Below, piece by piece: positions 55,780 through 64,000 of a stretch of DNA of 64,000 nt. Made by a program: the position numbers and the translations under genes. This DNA is from Lysinibacillus irui. Its GTDB lineage: Bacteria; Bacillota; Bacilli; Bacillales_A; Planococcaceae. The notes beneath the pieces were generated by a model. That model worked only from the letters and a program-made list of their open reading frames with translations. It ran no database searches and was not told where the DNA came from. Each line of letters starts with the position of its first letter. Position 1 is the first letter of the stretch. The stretch covers positions 3,031,501-3,095,500 of the forward strand of contig NZ_CP113527.1 in assembly GCF_028877475.1 (NCBI RefSeq), in the 5' to 3' direction.

Positions 55780-57069
55780 TTAATCGACAAATTCAAATTC
55801 AAACTCTTGTAGGCGTACTGTATCGCCATCTTGTGCTCCACGTTCTCGAAGAGCCTCGTCCACACCCATTGCACGCAATTGTCGAGCAAAACGACGAATT
55901 CCATCTTCACGGCTAAAGTCTGTCATTTTAAATAAACGTTCAATCGCATAACCACTAATAATAAAGGTACCATCATCATCACGAGTAATTTCGAAATCTT
56001 CGCCTTTTGCTTCATGCTTGTACATGACTGTTGCCTCTGATTGCTCCTCTAAGTCATCATATAGAGGGAATTCAGGCGTTACTTCTAATAGATCCGCAAT
56101 GGCAAATAGAAGCTCTTTTAACCCTTGACGTGAAATAGCAGAAATCGGGAAGATTTGTACTTCCTCTCCGACCTTTTGGCGGAATTCCGCTAAGTTTTCT
56201 TCTGCATCTGGCATATCCATTTTATTGGCAACAATAATTTGTGGACGCTCTGTTAAACGAAGATTATATTGTTTCAGTTCTTCATTGATTGTTAAATAAT
56301 CCTCATACGGATCGCGGCCTTCCATTCCTGACATATCAATGACATGAACAATAACCCGTGTACGCTCAATATGTCTTAAAAATTGATGGCCTAATCCTAC
56401 CCCTTCGTGTGCTCCTTCGATTAGCCCCGGTAAATCTGCCATCGCAAAGCTTCGGTGATCATCTGTTTCAATCATCCCTAAATTCGGTACAATGGTTGTA
56501 AAATGATAAGCACCAATTTTTGGTTTAGCTGCAGAAACAACAGATAAAAGCGTTGATTTACCAACACTTGGGAAACCTACTAACCCTACATCTGCTAAAA
56601 CTTTTAACTCTAATATAACATTTAATTCTTGTCCTGGCTCACCTTTTTCAGAAAGTTCTGGCGCTGGGTTAGCAGGTGTGGCAAATCTTGAATTCCCACG
56701 GCCACCGCGTCCTGCTTTTGCAATAATAGCTCTTTGTTGGTGCTCGACTAAATCGGCAATGACAGCGTTCGTTTCCTCATTGATAACCACTGTTCCTGGT
56801 GGCACTTTAATAATTAAATCATCAGCATTTTTACCATGCATGCCTTTACTCATCCCATGTTCACCACGAGGAGCCTTAAAATGGCGTTTGTAACGGAAGT
56901 CCATTAATGTACGGAGACCTTCGTCTACTTCAAATACTACATTACCACCATGTCCACCATCGCCACCTGCTGGACCACCATTGGGTACATATTTTTCACG
57001 ACGAAAGGCTACCATACCGTCTCCGCCGTCGCCACCTTTAACATAAATTTTTACGTGATCGACAAACAT
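55780..57069 (-). CDS. obg: GTPase Obg/CgtA
   Basis: 429-aa essential ribosome-associated GTPase that also links to sporulation initiation. The glycine-rich Obg fold has [20 protein letters not shown] (residues 8-27) and [10 protein letters not shown]. The G domain shows G1 [10 protein letters not shown] (about 165), G3 DLPGLIEGA and G4 NKMDMPDAE. The C-terminal OCT domain follows at about 345-425. It directly follows spo0B (5-bp gap), the classic Bacillus pairing. Confidence 0.97.
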   Translation of the reverse strand: MFVDHVKIYVKGGDGGDGMVAFRREKYVPNGGPAGGDGGHGGNVVFEVDEGLRTLMDFRYKRHFKAPRGEHGMSKGMHGKNADDLIIKVPPGTVVINEETNAVIADLVEHQQRAIIAKAGRGGRGNSRFATPANPAPELSEKGEPGQELNVILELKVLADVGLVGFPSVGKSTLLSVVSAAKPKIGAYHFTTIVPNLGMIETDDHRSFAMADLPGLIEGAHEGVGLGHQFLRHIERTRVIVHVIDMSGMEGRDPYEDYLTINEELKQYNLRLTERPQIIVANKMDMPDAEENLAEFRQKVGEEVQIFPISAISRQGLKELLFAIADLLEVTPEFPLYDDLEEQSEATVMYKHEAKGEDFEITRDDDGTFIISGYAIERLFKMTDFSREDGIRRFARQLRAMGVDEALRERGAQDGDTVRLQEFEFEFVD

Positions 57070-57074
57070 TTAGT

Positions 57075-57602
57075 TCACTCCCTATTTGCACTCAAGACAT
57101 ATTGCCAGCGCGTATTTGACTGCTCAATTGTTTGAATGTCGAATTGTTTCAAACCTTTTTCGGTGAATGCATCAGCACTCCATAACCCATTTAGCGTGAA
57201 TGTCACGGCAAATGTATGATCGTCAACACGTACATCAAGCGTTAGGATCTGCTCTGTAAACGGATCTAATGTATCATAAACATGCAAAACTGTTTTGTTT
57301 AAATAATCTACAACTTCCTGATCAATATCATTGGTCACAGGCTTTTTTATCTCACCGCTTAGCTTCCATGCTAATGATGGATAACGCCATCCTGCTGTTT
57401 GTAGCCATTCTATTGTTTGTGGTAATTGTAGTCGATTGAGGATAGAAAACACTCTTAGTTGTTCTGAATAATGCTGAATAAGTTCCTTTGTTTCATCAAT
57501 TCTACCTAAATCTAAATTCATGCGAATCAGTTGCAGTTGATTCACATAATCATGATTTGCAAAACGTAATACTTCACTAATGGTTAGTGATTGATTGTTC
57601 AT
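57075..57602 (-). CDS. spo0B: Sporulation initiation phosphotransferase Spo0B
   Basis: 175-aa phosphorelay protein that passes phosphate from Spo0F to Spo0A. The phosphorylated histidine is His17 in RFANHDYVNQLQLIRMNLDLG, the Spo0B dimerisation helix; the C-terminal half is a degenerate ATPase-like fold. Sequence is weakly conserved in the family, but position next to obg and this helix settle the call. Start 57602 has GGAG eight bases upstream; the GTG at 57611 is only three bases from it. Confidence 0.93.
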   Translation of the reverse strand: MNNQSLTISEVLRFANHDYVNQLQLIRMNLDLGRIDETKELIQHYSEQLRVFSILNRLQLPQTIEWLQTAGWRYPSLAWKLSGEIKKPVTNDIDQEVVDYLNKTVLHVYDTLDPFTEQILTLDVRVDDHTFAVTFTLNGLWSADAFTEKGLKQFDIQTIEQSNTRWQYVLSANRE

Positions 57603-57816
57603 CCCATTCACTCCAATAAAGTTATCCTTACTAGTATAACAAGTTTTGCTGTAATTTTCCCTAATTCTTTATTCAATTATGCCTTAGCATAATATGTTTC
57701 GATTGGAAGTTAACGTGATAAACTACATTCTTCTCATCACCTATAGAAGAGGGAGACTTCTGTACCTGTTACTATGCTTTCATAAAAACATGTACTAAAA
57801 GTCATTGAAATTTAGC

Positions 57817-57850
57817 CAAAAAAAGGACTGCAATAAATGCAGTCCTCCGC
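57817..57850 (-). terminator. Terminator of rplU-prp-rpmA
   Basis: GGACTGCA (57824-57831) and TGCAGTCC (57838-57845) arms with a run of seven T on the minus strand. The 57603-57816 gap otherwise shows only AT-rich sequence, where the spo0B-obg promoter should lie. Confidence 0.88.
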
Positions 57851-57871
57851 TTTATGTTATCTTATAAAAGA

Positions 57872-58171
57872 TTAAGCTTCTTGTGTTGCTGGGTATACAG
57901 ATACTTGTTTGCGATCGCGACCTAAACGTTCGAATTTCACAACGCCGTCAACTTTAGCAAATAGTGTATCGTCACCACCACGACCTACGTTTGTACCTGG
58001 GTAAATTTTTGTACCGCGTTGACGGTAAAGAATTGAACCACCAGTTACGAATTGGCCATCAGCACGTTTAGCACCAAGTCGTTTAGACTCAGAGTCACGT
58101 CCGTTTTTAGTAGAACCAACCCCTTTTTTCGATGCGAAAAGTTGAAGGTCTAATGCTAATAATAATTTCAT
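57872..58171 (-). CDS. rpmA: Large ribosomal subunit protein bL27 with cleavable N-terminal extension
   Basis: 99-aa protein. Residues 1-12 ([12 protein letters not shown]) are a Firmicutes-type extension removed before [21 protein letters not shown]; the cut after LQLF fits the Prp recognition sequence. The mature N-terminus reaches the peptidyl-transferase centre. AGGAGG lies before the ATG. The start overlaps the prp stop by four bases, so protease and substrate are translationally coupled. Confidence 0.97.
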   Translation of the reverse strand: MKLLLALDLQLFASKKGVGSTKNGRDSESKRLGAKRADGQFVTGGSILYRQRGTKIYPGTNVGRGGDDTLFAKVDGVVKFERLGRDRKQVSVYPATQEA

Positions 58172-58524
58172 CGAGTTCCACCTCCTACTTGGTTGTAGTT
58201 GATTTGGATGTATTGTCCGTAATTTTGCACCATAGAATACACTTGGGCAGTCATTACTTGAACAATTAACTGTAGTTTTGCATCTATTTCAGGCTCTAAA
58301 TCTAATGGTAAATCTACCTTCAGATAGCCTCCACCTTCAGCTGCTTGTTCGATTTCTGGTTGAATCTGTAATAATGCATAAATAGCATTGACTGTACCAA
58401 TGGCAATAGTCGACGCTCCTGCACATACTAAATCTTTGCCAGATTCATCGTAACCAGCATGTCCTGAAAATTCGAATGCTGACACATGTCTATTTTCATC
58501 GTGATGAATCGTAACTTGTATCAT
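58168..58524 (-). CDS. prp: Ribosomal processing cysteine protease Prp
   Basis: 118-aa YsxB-family protease that trims the N-terminus of L27. The catalytic pair His22 and Cys34 is visible in [18 protein letters not shown], matching the spacing known for Staphylococcus aureus Prp. It lies between rplU and rpmA as in most Firmicutes; overlapping starts and stops keep stoichiometry close. An intact Prp fits the extended L27 present next door. Confidence 0.94.
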   Translation of the reverse strand: MIQVTIHHDENRHVSAFEFSGHAGYDESGKDLVCAGASTIAIGTVNAIYALLQIQPEIEQAAEGGGYLKVDLPLDLEPEIDAKLQLIVQVMTAQVYSMVQNYGQYIQINYNQVGGGTR

Positions 58525-58540
58525 TCGCTACACCTCACAA

Positions 58541-58849
58541 TTAAGCGTTGATTGCTTCAACTACTAATTTTGTGTAAGGTTGACGGTGACCTTGTTTACG
58601 ACGGTAGTTCTTTTTAGCTTTCATTTTGAAAACAACGATTTTTTTCGCACGGCCTTCTTTCACAACTTTAGCTGTTACAGTAGCGCCTTCTACGAATGGA
58701 GCGCCAACTTTAACGTTTTCGCCACCTACGAATAAAACTTTATCAAAAGTTACAACCTCGTCAGCTTCTACGCCTAATTTTTCAACATAGATTTCTTGAC
58801 CAGCTTCTACTTTGATTTGTTTACCACCAGTTTCAATAATTGCGTACAT
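58541..58849 (-). CDS. rplU: Large ribosomal subunit protein bL21
   Basis: 102-aa protein, [25 protein letters not shown] start and the [14 protein letters not shown]-terminal signature. GAGGAGG precedes the ATG. First gene of rplU-prp-rpmA, with an L21 leader RNA and a clear promoter upstream. Confidence 0.98.
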   Translation of the reverse strand: MYAIIETGGKQIKVEAGQEIYVEKLGVEADEVVTFDKVLFVGGENVKVGAPFVEGATVTAKVVKEGRAKKIVVFKMKAKKNYRRKQGHRQPYTKLVVEAINA

Positions 58850-58860
58850 TTTACTGCACC

Positions 58861-58961
58861 TCCTCTTAGACTCAGACTCGCCTGTTTAATAAAGGTGATC
58901 CTATCAGATACTTAAACCTTTCCAGAGCGGTTGTAGTAGCACGGGTGCTACAAACAATAAC
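58861..58961 (-). promoter_or_regulatory. Ribosomal protein L21 leader RNA
   Basis: The rplU 5' leader matches the Firmicutes L21 leader layout: a hairpin TGTAGCACCCGTGCTACTACA-like segment at about 58930-58955, then CCGCTCTGGAAAGG and GATAGGATCACC before the ribosome site. Such leaders are thought to give autogenous control by L21. Motif-level recognition only. Confidence 0.7.
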
Positions 58962-58967
58962 ATTAAA

Positions 58968-58996
58968 ATATTACCACATGATTTATTTTAAGTCAA
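58968..58996 (-). promoter_or_regulatory. Sigma-A promoter of rplU-prp-rpmA
   Basis: TTGACT (58991-58996) and TAATAT (58968-58973) on the minus strand, 17-bp spacer. The -35 box lies within the end of spoIVFB. Confidence 0.8.
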
Positions 58997-59599
58997 TCTA
59001 TTCATAACATATTTTTCAAAGGCTATTCGATATTTTCGATAATGCCATTCTTTCCATGCTTGAAGCCAAATAAATAAAATGATAATTGCTAAAAAAATAG
59101 ATTGTGGCAAAAAAAGCAACGTGATGAATAAAAGTATAGTCGAAACGATGAAGGATAGCCAATAATAACTTTCCACCAACTGAGCTCTTGGGTGATGTAA
59201 AAAGAGCCAGGCTAAAAATATTCTCCCCCCATCTAACGGTATGATAGGAACAATATTTACAGCCAATAACACTAGTTGCACGCTTATAAGTCTAGTAGCA
59301 AGTAGTTCAGGCATAAAAAAAGCGAGGCCAATCCCAATAATGGTAGCGATTGGTCCTCCTAATGCAATCCATAGGAGTGACGACGCTTGCACAACCGCTG
59401 GATTTTCAAATTGAATTTCTCCCCCATATGGTGTAATGACGCATGATTTCACCTTGACACCGCACAATAATGCTGCAATTAAGTGCCCTGCCTCGTGCCA
59501 TAACAATGAAAATAATATAATGGCGTAATAAGCTAATTGCCCACTCAAAATCATGACAAACACAAGAGGGATGCACAGAAGATGTAATTTAATCTTCAT
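58988..59599 (-). CDS. spoIVFB: Stage IV sporulation intramembrane metalloprotease SpoIVFB
   Basis: 203-aa site-2-type protease that cleaves pro-sigma-K in the mother cell membrane around the forespore. The zinc motif HEAGH is at residues 35-39 inside a membrane helix, and the third ligand region is IIPLDGGRIF near residue 120. No CBS domain is obvious; the C-terminus is shorter than in Bacillus subtilis (203 vs about 288 aa), so ATP sensing through CBS may be lost. It overlaps spoIVFA by 11 bases. Confidence 0.92.
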   Translation of the reverse strand: MKIKLHLLCIPLVFVMILSGQLAYYAIILFSLLWHEAGHLIAALLCGVKVKSCVITPYGGEIQFENPAVVQASSLLWIALGGPIATIIGIGLAFFMPELLATRLISVQLVLLAVNIVPIIPLDGGRIFLAWLFLHHPRAQLVESYYWLSFIVSTILLFITLLFLPQSIFLAIIILFIWLQAWKEWHYRKYRIAFEKYVMNRLT

Positions 59600-60143
59600 T
59601 GGTCTCCGTCATTTCGAGCCATTGTACAATTTGCTCTAAATCGTAATGGGTATCTCCCTTTTCAATGGAAAGATAAAGTTGACCCGCTTCTTTCATGCCA
59701 ATTAAATCATTTGCTTGAATAGATGTATAAGGTAGTTGTGCTAAACTATCTAGCATCCCATAAGATACTGTTGTACCATCTTCGTAACTAATGGTCATGG
59801 TCTTACCTGTATACTTTGTATGTCCAGTAAAAACAACTAAGCCTGTCTGACCAGCATAGACTGGCAAACCTACATCATACTGCAATAAATAGCCTTCTTT
59901 AAAAACTTGGGCGTTGGCAAATGTTAAAAGATCTGCTTGCCCTACATCACTAGATACCATGATCGTCTCTTTTTCACTTTCGAACCAGCTTTGCCCGAGC
60001 TCACTTAAATACGTTAAATCAGCAGAGGTTGTCACAAGCTTCCGAACAGGTGTATCCACTACACCCTGATCCTCTAAACGAATTACAAGCATAATTGCTG
60101 CCACAAGTAATATCGTGACGAACCATTTCCATTTTTTAAACAA
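59589..60143 (-). CDS. spoIVFA: Stage IV sporulation protein SpoIVFA
   Basis: 184-aa membrane partner that holds SpoIVFB with BofA. One N-terminal helix (about residues 7-21, FVTILLVAAIMLVIRL) is followed by a LytM/M23-like domain (KEGYLLQYDVGLPVYAGQTGLVVFTG; TMTISYEDGTTVSYGMLD) that lacks the zinc ligands. Shorter than the Bacillus subtilis protein (about 264 aa) mainly in its N-terminal cytosolic part. Assignment rests on fold plus the adjacent spoIVFB. Confidence 0.88.
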   Translation of the reverse strand: MFKKWKWFVTILLVAAIMLVIRLEDQGVVDTPVRKLVTTSADLTYLSELGQSWFESEKETIMVSSDVGQADLLTFANAQVFKEGYLLQYDVGLPVYAGQTGLVVFTGHTKYTGKTMTISYEDGTTVSYGMLDSLAQLPYTSIQANDLIGMKEAGQLYLSIEKGDTHYDLEQIVQWLEMTETNED

Positions 60144-60196
60144 GCTCTCATCCTTTTTTCCACACTATATGAGATTGCATGTCCAAACATGCACAA

Positions 60197-60232
60197 GAAA
60201 AAACCTTCTCGTACAATTGCACGAAAAGGTTT
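60197..60232 (-). terminator. Terminator after minD
   Basis: AAACCTTCTCGT (60200-60211 region) and ACGAAAAGGTTT (60221-60232) arms with one mismatch; T run on the minus strand. Confidence 0.83.
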
Positions 60233-60236
60233 TAAT

Positions 60237-61034
60237 TTATTTTGAAAATAGCGCTTTAAGTTTAGAAAACATTCCTCTTTGCTCGTCTTGAATAGCCATC
60301 AAAGGCACCGATTCACCTAAAATACGACGAGCGATATTTCGATAGCCTAATGATGCTTTATTGGATGGGTCCATGACGATTGGCTCCCCTTTATTTGAAG
60401 AAGAAATTACTCCTTCACTATCTACAATAATACCTAATAAATCAATAGATAGATGGGTTGTAATTTCATTGACATCCAATGTGTCACCGCTCTTCATCAT
60501 ATGTTGTCGTATACGGTTAATGATTAGTTTAGGTGCTGTAATTTCCTCTTGCTCAAGTAAACCGATAATTCGATCCGCATCACGAACAGCAGAAATCTCA
60601 GGTGTTGTGACAACAATCGCATGATCTGCACCAGCAACGGCATTACGATAGCCTTGTTCGATACCAGCAGGACAGTCAATTAACACATAATCATAATCTC
60701 TTTTCAATTCCTCTACTAAGCTCTTCATTTGCTCTGGGGTAACAGCATTTTTATCTGTTGTTTGAGCAGCAGGTAATAAAAATAGTTTTTCATCTACGCG
60801 CTTATCCTTAATTAATGCTTGGTGAATTTTGCAGCGTCCTTCCACCACATCAACTAGGTCATAAATAATACGATTTTCTAGGCCTAAAATTACATCTAAA
60901 TTACGCAGGCCAATATCTGTATCGACTAAACATACTTTTTTACCTTGTAGAGCCAATGCAGTCCCAAGGTTAGCCGTTGTCGTTGTTTTACCGACACCGC
61001 CTTTACCTGAAGTTATGACGATCGCTTCTCCCAC
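60237..61034 (-). CDS. minD: Septum site-determining ATPase MinD
   Basis: 265-aa deviant-Walker ATPase that recruits MinC to the membrane. The GTG start (61034) yields MGEAIVITSGKGGVGKTTT, identical in form to Bacillus subtilis; GGAGG lies six bases upstream and within the minC end. Signature parts are KGGVGKTTT, DTDIGLRNLD and the C-terminal amphipathic helix RGMFSKLKALFSK that binds membrane. Confidence 0.97.
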   Translation of the reverse strand: MGEAIVITSGKGGVGKTTTTANLGTALALQGKKVCLVDTDIGLRNLDVILGLENRIIYDLVDVVEGRCKIHQALIKDKRVDEKLFLLPAAQTTDKNAVTPEQMKSLVEELKRDYDYVLIDCPAGIEQGYRNAVAGADHAIVVTTPEISAVRDADRIIGLLEQEEITAPKLIINRIRQHMMKSGDTLDVNEITTHLSIDLLGIIVDSEGVISSSNKGEPIVMDPSNKASLGYRNIARRILGESVPLMAIQDEQRGMFSKLKALFSK

Positions 61035-61035
61035 A

Positions 61036-61704
61036 CTAGCTTCCTCCCTTAGACACATTTAACAATGGTCGAATATTTTTTAAGGCATGAATTTGATCGT
61101 ACGTAATCCGTCCATCGTAGCCAATAAAAGCACAAGTCATTTCTGCTTGATTCATCGCTTTTACATGTTCATCTGACATTGCCTGAGCTTGATCGGCAAT
61201 CATGATATGTGTGGCTTCGAATCGAGATGCCGCAATGATGGCTTCTTTATTACCATGCACGCCTGCATGTGCAATCCCTTTCAATTTACCTAGGACATAT
61301 ACATTACCACCAGCCTCTACACGACCATTCGGATTTACATTTCCAACGATGATAATGTCTCCTGACGAACGCAGAATTTGTCCTGATCTGACCACGCCAA
61401 TATATGTATCTTGTTGACTTTCAATCATTTTCTGGTTGCTTTCATGGACAGTCAGTACTTCACTTTGCACCTTTGATACAATAAGTTGCTCTGTTTCTTC
61501 GACAATTTTGATCAATTCATTAATTTGGTCATCAGTACAGTATCGATAGCCTAAGTATAATTGTACATCTACTTTACCATCGATACCGCCTTCTAAAACT
61601 TTTTTCTTTAATTCTTCCACTAACTCGCCATACGCACATTGGTCGTCTAGGCGTAGTACAAAACCGTCCTTCGTTCCCTTCATATTAACTAACTGTTTTT
61701 TCAT
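61036..61704 (-). CDS. minC: Septum site-determining protein MinC
   Basis: 222-aa FtsZ-assembly inhibitor. The N-terminal FtsZ-binding domain covers about residues 1-100, and the C-terminal beta-helix with VRSGQILRSSGDIIIVGNVNPNGRVEAGGNVYVLGKLKGIAHAG signature (in parts: GDIIIVGNVNPNGRV, LGKLKGIAHAG) binds MinD. Its stop is one base before the minD GTG. Preceded by mreD, 27 bp. Confidence 0.95.
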   Translation of the reverse strand: MKKQLVNMKGTKDGFVLRLDDQCAYGELVEELKKKVLEGGIDGKVDVQLYLGYRYCTDDQINELIKIVEETEQLIVSKVQSEVLTVHESNQKMIESQQDTYIGVVRSGQILRSSGDIIIVGNVNPNGRVEAGGNVYVLGKLKGIAHAGVHGNKEAIIAASRFEATHIMIADQAQAMSDEHVKAMNQAEMTCAFIGYDGRITYDQIHALKNIRPLLNVSKGGS

Positions 61705-61731
61705 GAATGCCTCACCTCACGTTGTTCTTTA

Positions 61732-62256
61732 TTAAGAAACTTCACGTGCTCTCTGTAAGACACGCGCATTAATTAGATATTTGAAGGCCCAACCAAGAAT
61801 CATTAAAAATAAAGCATTGGCAATGATTGTTGGCAATAGTCGTGAACGTAAGAAATCCGCTAAAGGTATTGCTGTAAAATCGATTAAGAAGAAGAATTGA
61901 TAGAGTATAAATTCTAAAATTGCTACTAGAACAACTGAAATTGTCGTTGTCACAACTAAGTGCTGATGTATAACTTTCACGATAGACCCTGCTAAAAAAC
62001 AAATAAGTGGATAAAGTACTGAATATAATCCAATAATATCAATGTAAAAGACATCATACAAGACACCAAAAAAAAGTCCATACATTACCGCACGTTGACG
62101 GCTGTAATAGATGGATATAAAAATTAAATATAAGATTAAAAAACGCGGTATCAGATAATAGACTTCCCCTTTAATTTCAATTGGGGAAAGCATGGCAAAC
62201 TCTGGTTCTACTAAGAACAGTAAAACCGCCACAGAGGGAATGAGAAATCGAACCAT
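61732..62256 (-). CDS. mreD: Rod shape-determining membrane protein MreD
   Basis: 174-aa integral membrane protein with about five helices (MVRFLIPSVAVLLFLVEP; RFLILYLIFISIYY; VVLVAILEFILYQFF). It works with MreB/MreC in cell-wall elongation. Start 62256 overlaps the mreC TGA (TGATG) with GAGGCGGAG upstream. Confidence 0.93.
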   Translation of the reverse strand: MVRFLIPSVAVLLFLVEPEFAMLSPIEIKGEVYYLIPRFLILYLIFISIYYSRQRAVMYGLFFGVLYDVFYIDIIGLYSVLYPLICFLAGSIVKVIHQHLVVTTTISVVLVAILEFILYQFFFLIDFTAIPLADFLRSRLLPTIIANALFLMILGWAFKYLINARVLQRAREVS

Positions 62257-63170
62257 CACTCCGCCTCCTCTTTATTCGCCTCTGGCGGATTCGATAAATC
62301 CTTATTTGTTGCATTGCCATCTGAGCCATCAATAGCTGTTGACGTACGCTTTGCAATCACGACATGCTCTAAAATTGAAAACTCAGCAGATGGTTTGACA
62401 TAAGCCATTTTCGTTAAGCCATGATCATCTGTACTAACTTCTGTAATTTCTCCAATCGGGACACCTTTAGGGAAAATTCCACCAAGCCCTGAAGAAACTA
62501 CTTGCTCGCCTTCCTTAACCTTCATGCTAGAATCGATTCGCTTCATAATGAGTTCATTACGTTCTTCATCAAAGCCCTCGATTAAACCGTATGCTTCTTT
62601 TTCTCCTAACACCATCGCAGATACACGATAGTTTGGATTATTTGTATATAAAAGCTCTACCTCAGATGTGAAAGGTGTTACTAGTGTAATCTTACCAACT
62701 AGTCCTTTCGCCGTCATAACTGCCATATTCTTTTGAACTCCATGAGAAGACCCTTTATCTAAAATAATTTTCTCTTCCCATTGGTCAGGATTTCTAGCAA
62801 TCACTGTTGCATGAATTGGATTAAATGCTTTTAAGCTCTCAGTTTTACCCAATAGCTCTCGAAGCTTGCTATTCTCTGATTTTAAATCCGTAGCCTCAGC
62901 TTGTACAACTGCAAAATCTTCTAAGCGTGCTTTTAAACGTTTATTTTCTTCGTACGTGTTTAAGAGGGAGTCAATATTATTAAAAATGCCATTAATATAA
63001 TTTGCCGGCTTCGCAACAATTGATTGTGCGACGCCGACAGTATCTTTAATAATTTGCTCTGGTAAAGTTGCATTCGTCCGATCACGTAATGAGAAGCTAA
63101 TCAATGCCACAAGAAATACCATGCCTACGAGCAGCAAAATTACTTTCTTATTGAAAAAAAAGTGTGGCAT
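62256..63170 (-). CDS. mreC: Rod shape-determining protein MreC
   Basis: 304-aa single-pass protein. A membrane helix at about residues 9-26 is followed by a coiled coil near 62-108 (LLNTYEENKRLKARLEDF; LKSENSKLRELLG) and the extracytoplasmic beta-domain with HATVIARNPDQWEEKIILDKGSSHGV and VSSGLGGIFPKGVPIGE. A hydrophilic Glu/Asn-rich tail ends the protein. Confidence 0.95.
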   Translation of the reverse strand: MPHFFFNKKVILLLVGMVFLVALISFSLRDRTNATLPEQIIKDTVGVAQSIVAKPANYINGIFNNIDSLLNTYEENKRLKARLEDFAVVQAEATDLKSENSKLRELLGKTESLKAFNPIHATVIARNPDQWEEKIILDKGSSHGVQKNMAVMTAKGLVGKITLVTPFTSEVELLYTNNPNYRVSAMVLGEKEAYGLIEGFDEERNELIMKRIDSSMKVKEGEQVVSSGLGGIFPKGVPIGEITEVSTDDHGLTKMAYVKPSAEFSILEHVVIAKRTSTAIDGSDGNATNKDLSNPPEANKEEAE

Positions 63171-63183
63171 TGCCTAAACCCCC

Positions 63184-64000
63184 TTACCCTTTAACTTGTT
63201 GTTGACGAATTAAGTCGATATGATCTAAAGCCTTACCTGTACCGATTGCTACACAGTCTAACGGATCTTCCGCGATAAATACTGGCATGTTTGTTTCTTG
63301 GCTAATCACTTTGTCCAAGTTAGTTAATAGCGCACCACCACCAGTTAAAACAATTCCGCGTTCCATAACGTCAGCAGACAATTCAGGAGGAGTTTGTTCT
63401 AATGTTTTTCGAACACCATCAATTATAGATGCAACAGCTTCACGTAATGATTCAGAAATTTCCTGTGAAGAAATTTCAATTGTCTTCGGTAAACCAGTTA
63501 ACAGGTCACGTCCTCTAATTTCCATTTTTTCCTCTGAACCTTCTGCTAAGGCAGTACCAATTTCCATTTTCACAGCTTCTGCTGTACGTTCACCAATTGT
63601 TAAATTATACGTTTTACGAATATATGAGATGATAGATTGGTCCATAGCATCCCCACCAACACGTACAGATTCACTTGTTACAATACCACCTAATGAAATA
63701 ACTGCAACTTCTGTTGTACCACCACCGATATCAACAACCATTGACCCAGTAGGATCCCATACAGGTAGATTAGAACCGATCGCTGCTGCAAATGGCTCTT
63801 CGATTGTGAAAGCCTCTTTTGCACCGGCTTGTCGAGCAGCATCAATAACCGCACGTTGTTCAACTGATGTAATACCGTACGGCACACAAATCATAACATT
63901 TGGTTTTTTCCAGTTACCGCCGGAGTTTTTACATGCTTCTTTTAAATAATACTCAATCATTGCTGTTGTAATATCGAAATCAGCAATAACACCATCTTTC
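63184..64000 (-). CDS. mreB: Rod shape-determining protein MreB (C-terminal part; cut by window end)
   Basis: Bacterial actin, incomplete at its 5' end. The frame runs to base 64000 without a stop: upstream of the internal Met at 63960 it reads [13 protein letters not shown], a conserved MreB segment. Visible motifs are [21 protein letters not shown], the phosphate-2 loop [15 protein letters not shown], and the C-terminal adenosine motif [13 protein letters not shown]. About 70-75 N-terminal residues lie outside the window. The mreBCD-minCD cluster order is that of Bacillus. Confidence 0.97.
   Translation of the reverse strand, partial: KDGVIADFDITTAMIEYYLKEACKNSGGNWKKPNVMICVPYGITSVEQRAVIDAARQAGAKEAFTIEEPFAAAIGSNLPVWDPTGSMVVDIGGGTTEVAVISLGGIVTSESVRVGGDAMDQSIISYIRKTYNLTIGERTAEAVKMEIGTALAEGSEEKMEIRGRDLLTGLPKTIEISSQEISESLREAVASIIDGVRKTLEQTPPELSADVMERGIVLTGGGALLTNLDKVISQETNMPVFIAEDPLDCVAIGTGKALDHIDLIRQQQVKG

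Noticed and set aside
63287-63949. 220-codon plus-strand open frame opposite mreB
   Set aside because: It is an antisense shadow of the highly conserved mreB coding sequence, with Ser/Thr/Pro-rich composition and no ribosome site.

Overview
The window is chromosomal DNA from a low-G+C, spore-forming member of the Bacillales, most likely Lysinibacillus or a close relative. Evidence for this is the Bacillus-like order of housekeeping and sporulation genes (spoIVFB-spoIVFA-minD-minC-mreD-mreC-mreB; obg-spo0B-rpmA-prp-rplU; yajC-tgt-queA-ruvB-ruvA; secDF-comN-spoVB-yrbG), strong Shine-Dalgarno sites, T-box leaders and a UPF0309/amino-sugar cluster. No phage, IS element, CRISPR array, rRNA or tRNA gene was recognised. 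Most genes lie on the minus strand.

Layout. (1) 1-5.1 kb: cymR, rarA, three unrecognised cytosolic proteins and tcdA. (2) 5.2-12.9 kb: an amino-sugar/muropeptide salvage locus. It holds a HutC-type NagR-like repressor, a UPF0309 SIS protein, an Eis-like acetyltransferase, a Lac-family PTS (IIB, IIA, IIC), a MupG-type (DUF871) protein and a BadF-type sugar kinase, with dre-like operators and a cre site between. (3) 12.9-18.7 kb: 6S RNA, aspS and hisS under a T-box leader that carries 42-bp tandem repeats, and a secreted four-SH3 cell-wall amidase. (4) 18.7-24.7 kb: a YfcC-type transporter with its likely regulator, a DUF2642 protein, dtd and the bifunctional (p)ppGpp enzyme. (5) 24.8-32 kb: pseudouridine catabolism (psuK-psuG), an MFS/MarR divergon, apt and recJ. 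(6) 32.1-38.4 kb: a T-box-controlled trpE-D-C-F-B-A operon whose trpE product has lost the catalytic motifs of anthranilate synthase. (7) 38.5-46.6 kb: a chemoreceptor, secDF, comN, spoVB, yrbG and a polysaccharide deacetylase. (8) 46.6-55.8 kb: yajC-tgt-queA-ruvB-ruvA, a CotS-like kinase-fold gene with a disrupted 5' end, safA, niaR, a DCC protein, pheA and pheB. (9) 55.8-64 kb: obg-spo0B, the L21-Prp-L27 operon, spoIVFB/FA, and the min and mre genes, with mreB cut by the window end.

Most promising for follow-up are the degenerate but fully open TrpE-like protein at the head of an otherwise normal trp operon, the safA/CotS-like overlap where one extra A would restore a complete kinase-fold protein, the unusual hisS leader (42-bp repeats and a specifier reading AAC/CAC), and the Lac-PTS/MupG/NagK locus with its regulatory sites. 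Coordinates of start codons were adjusted where a Shine-Dalgarno site and family alignment from memory favoured a downstream ATG, GTG or TTG. No database search was possible, so family names rest on recognised motifs and gene order.
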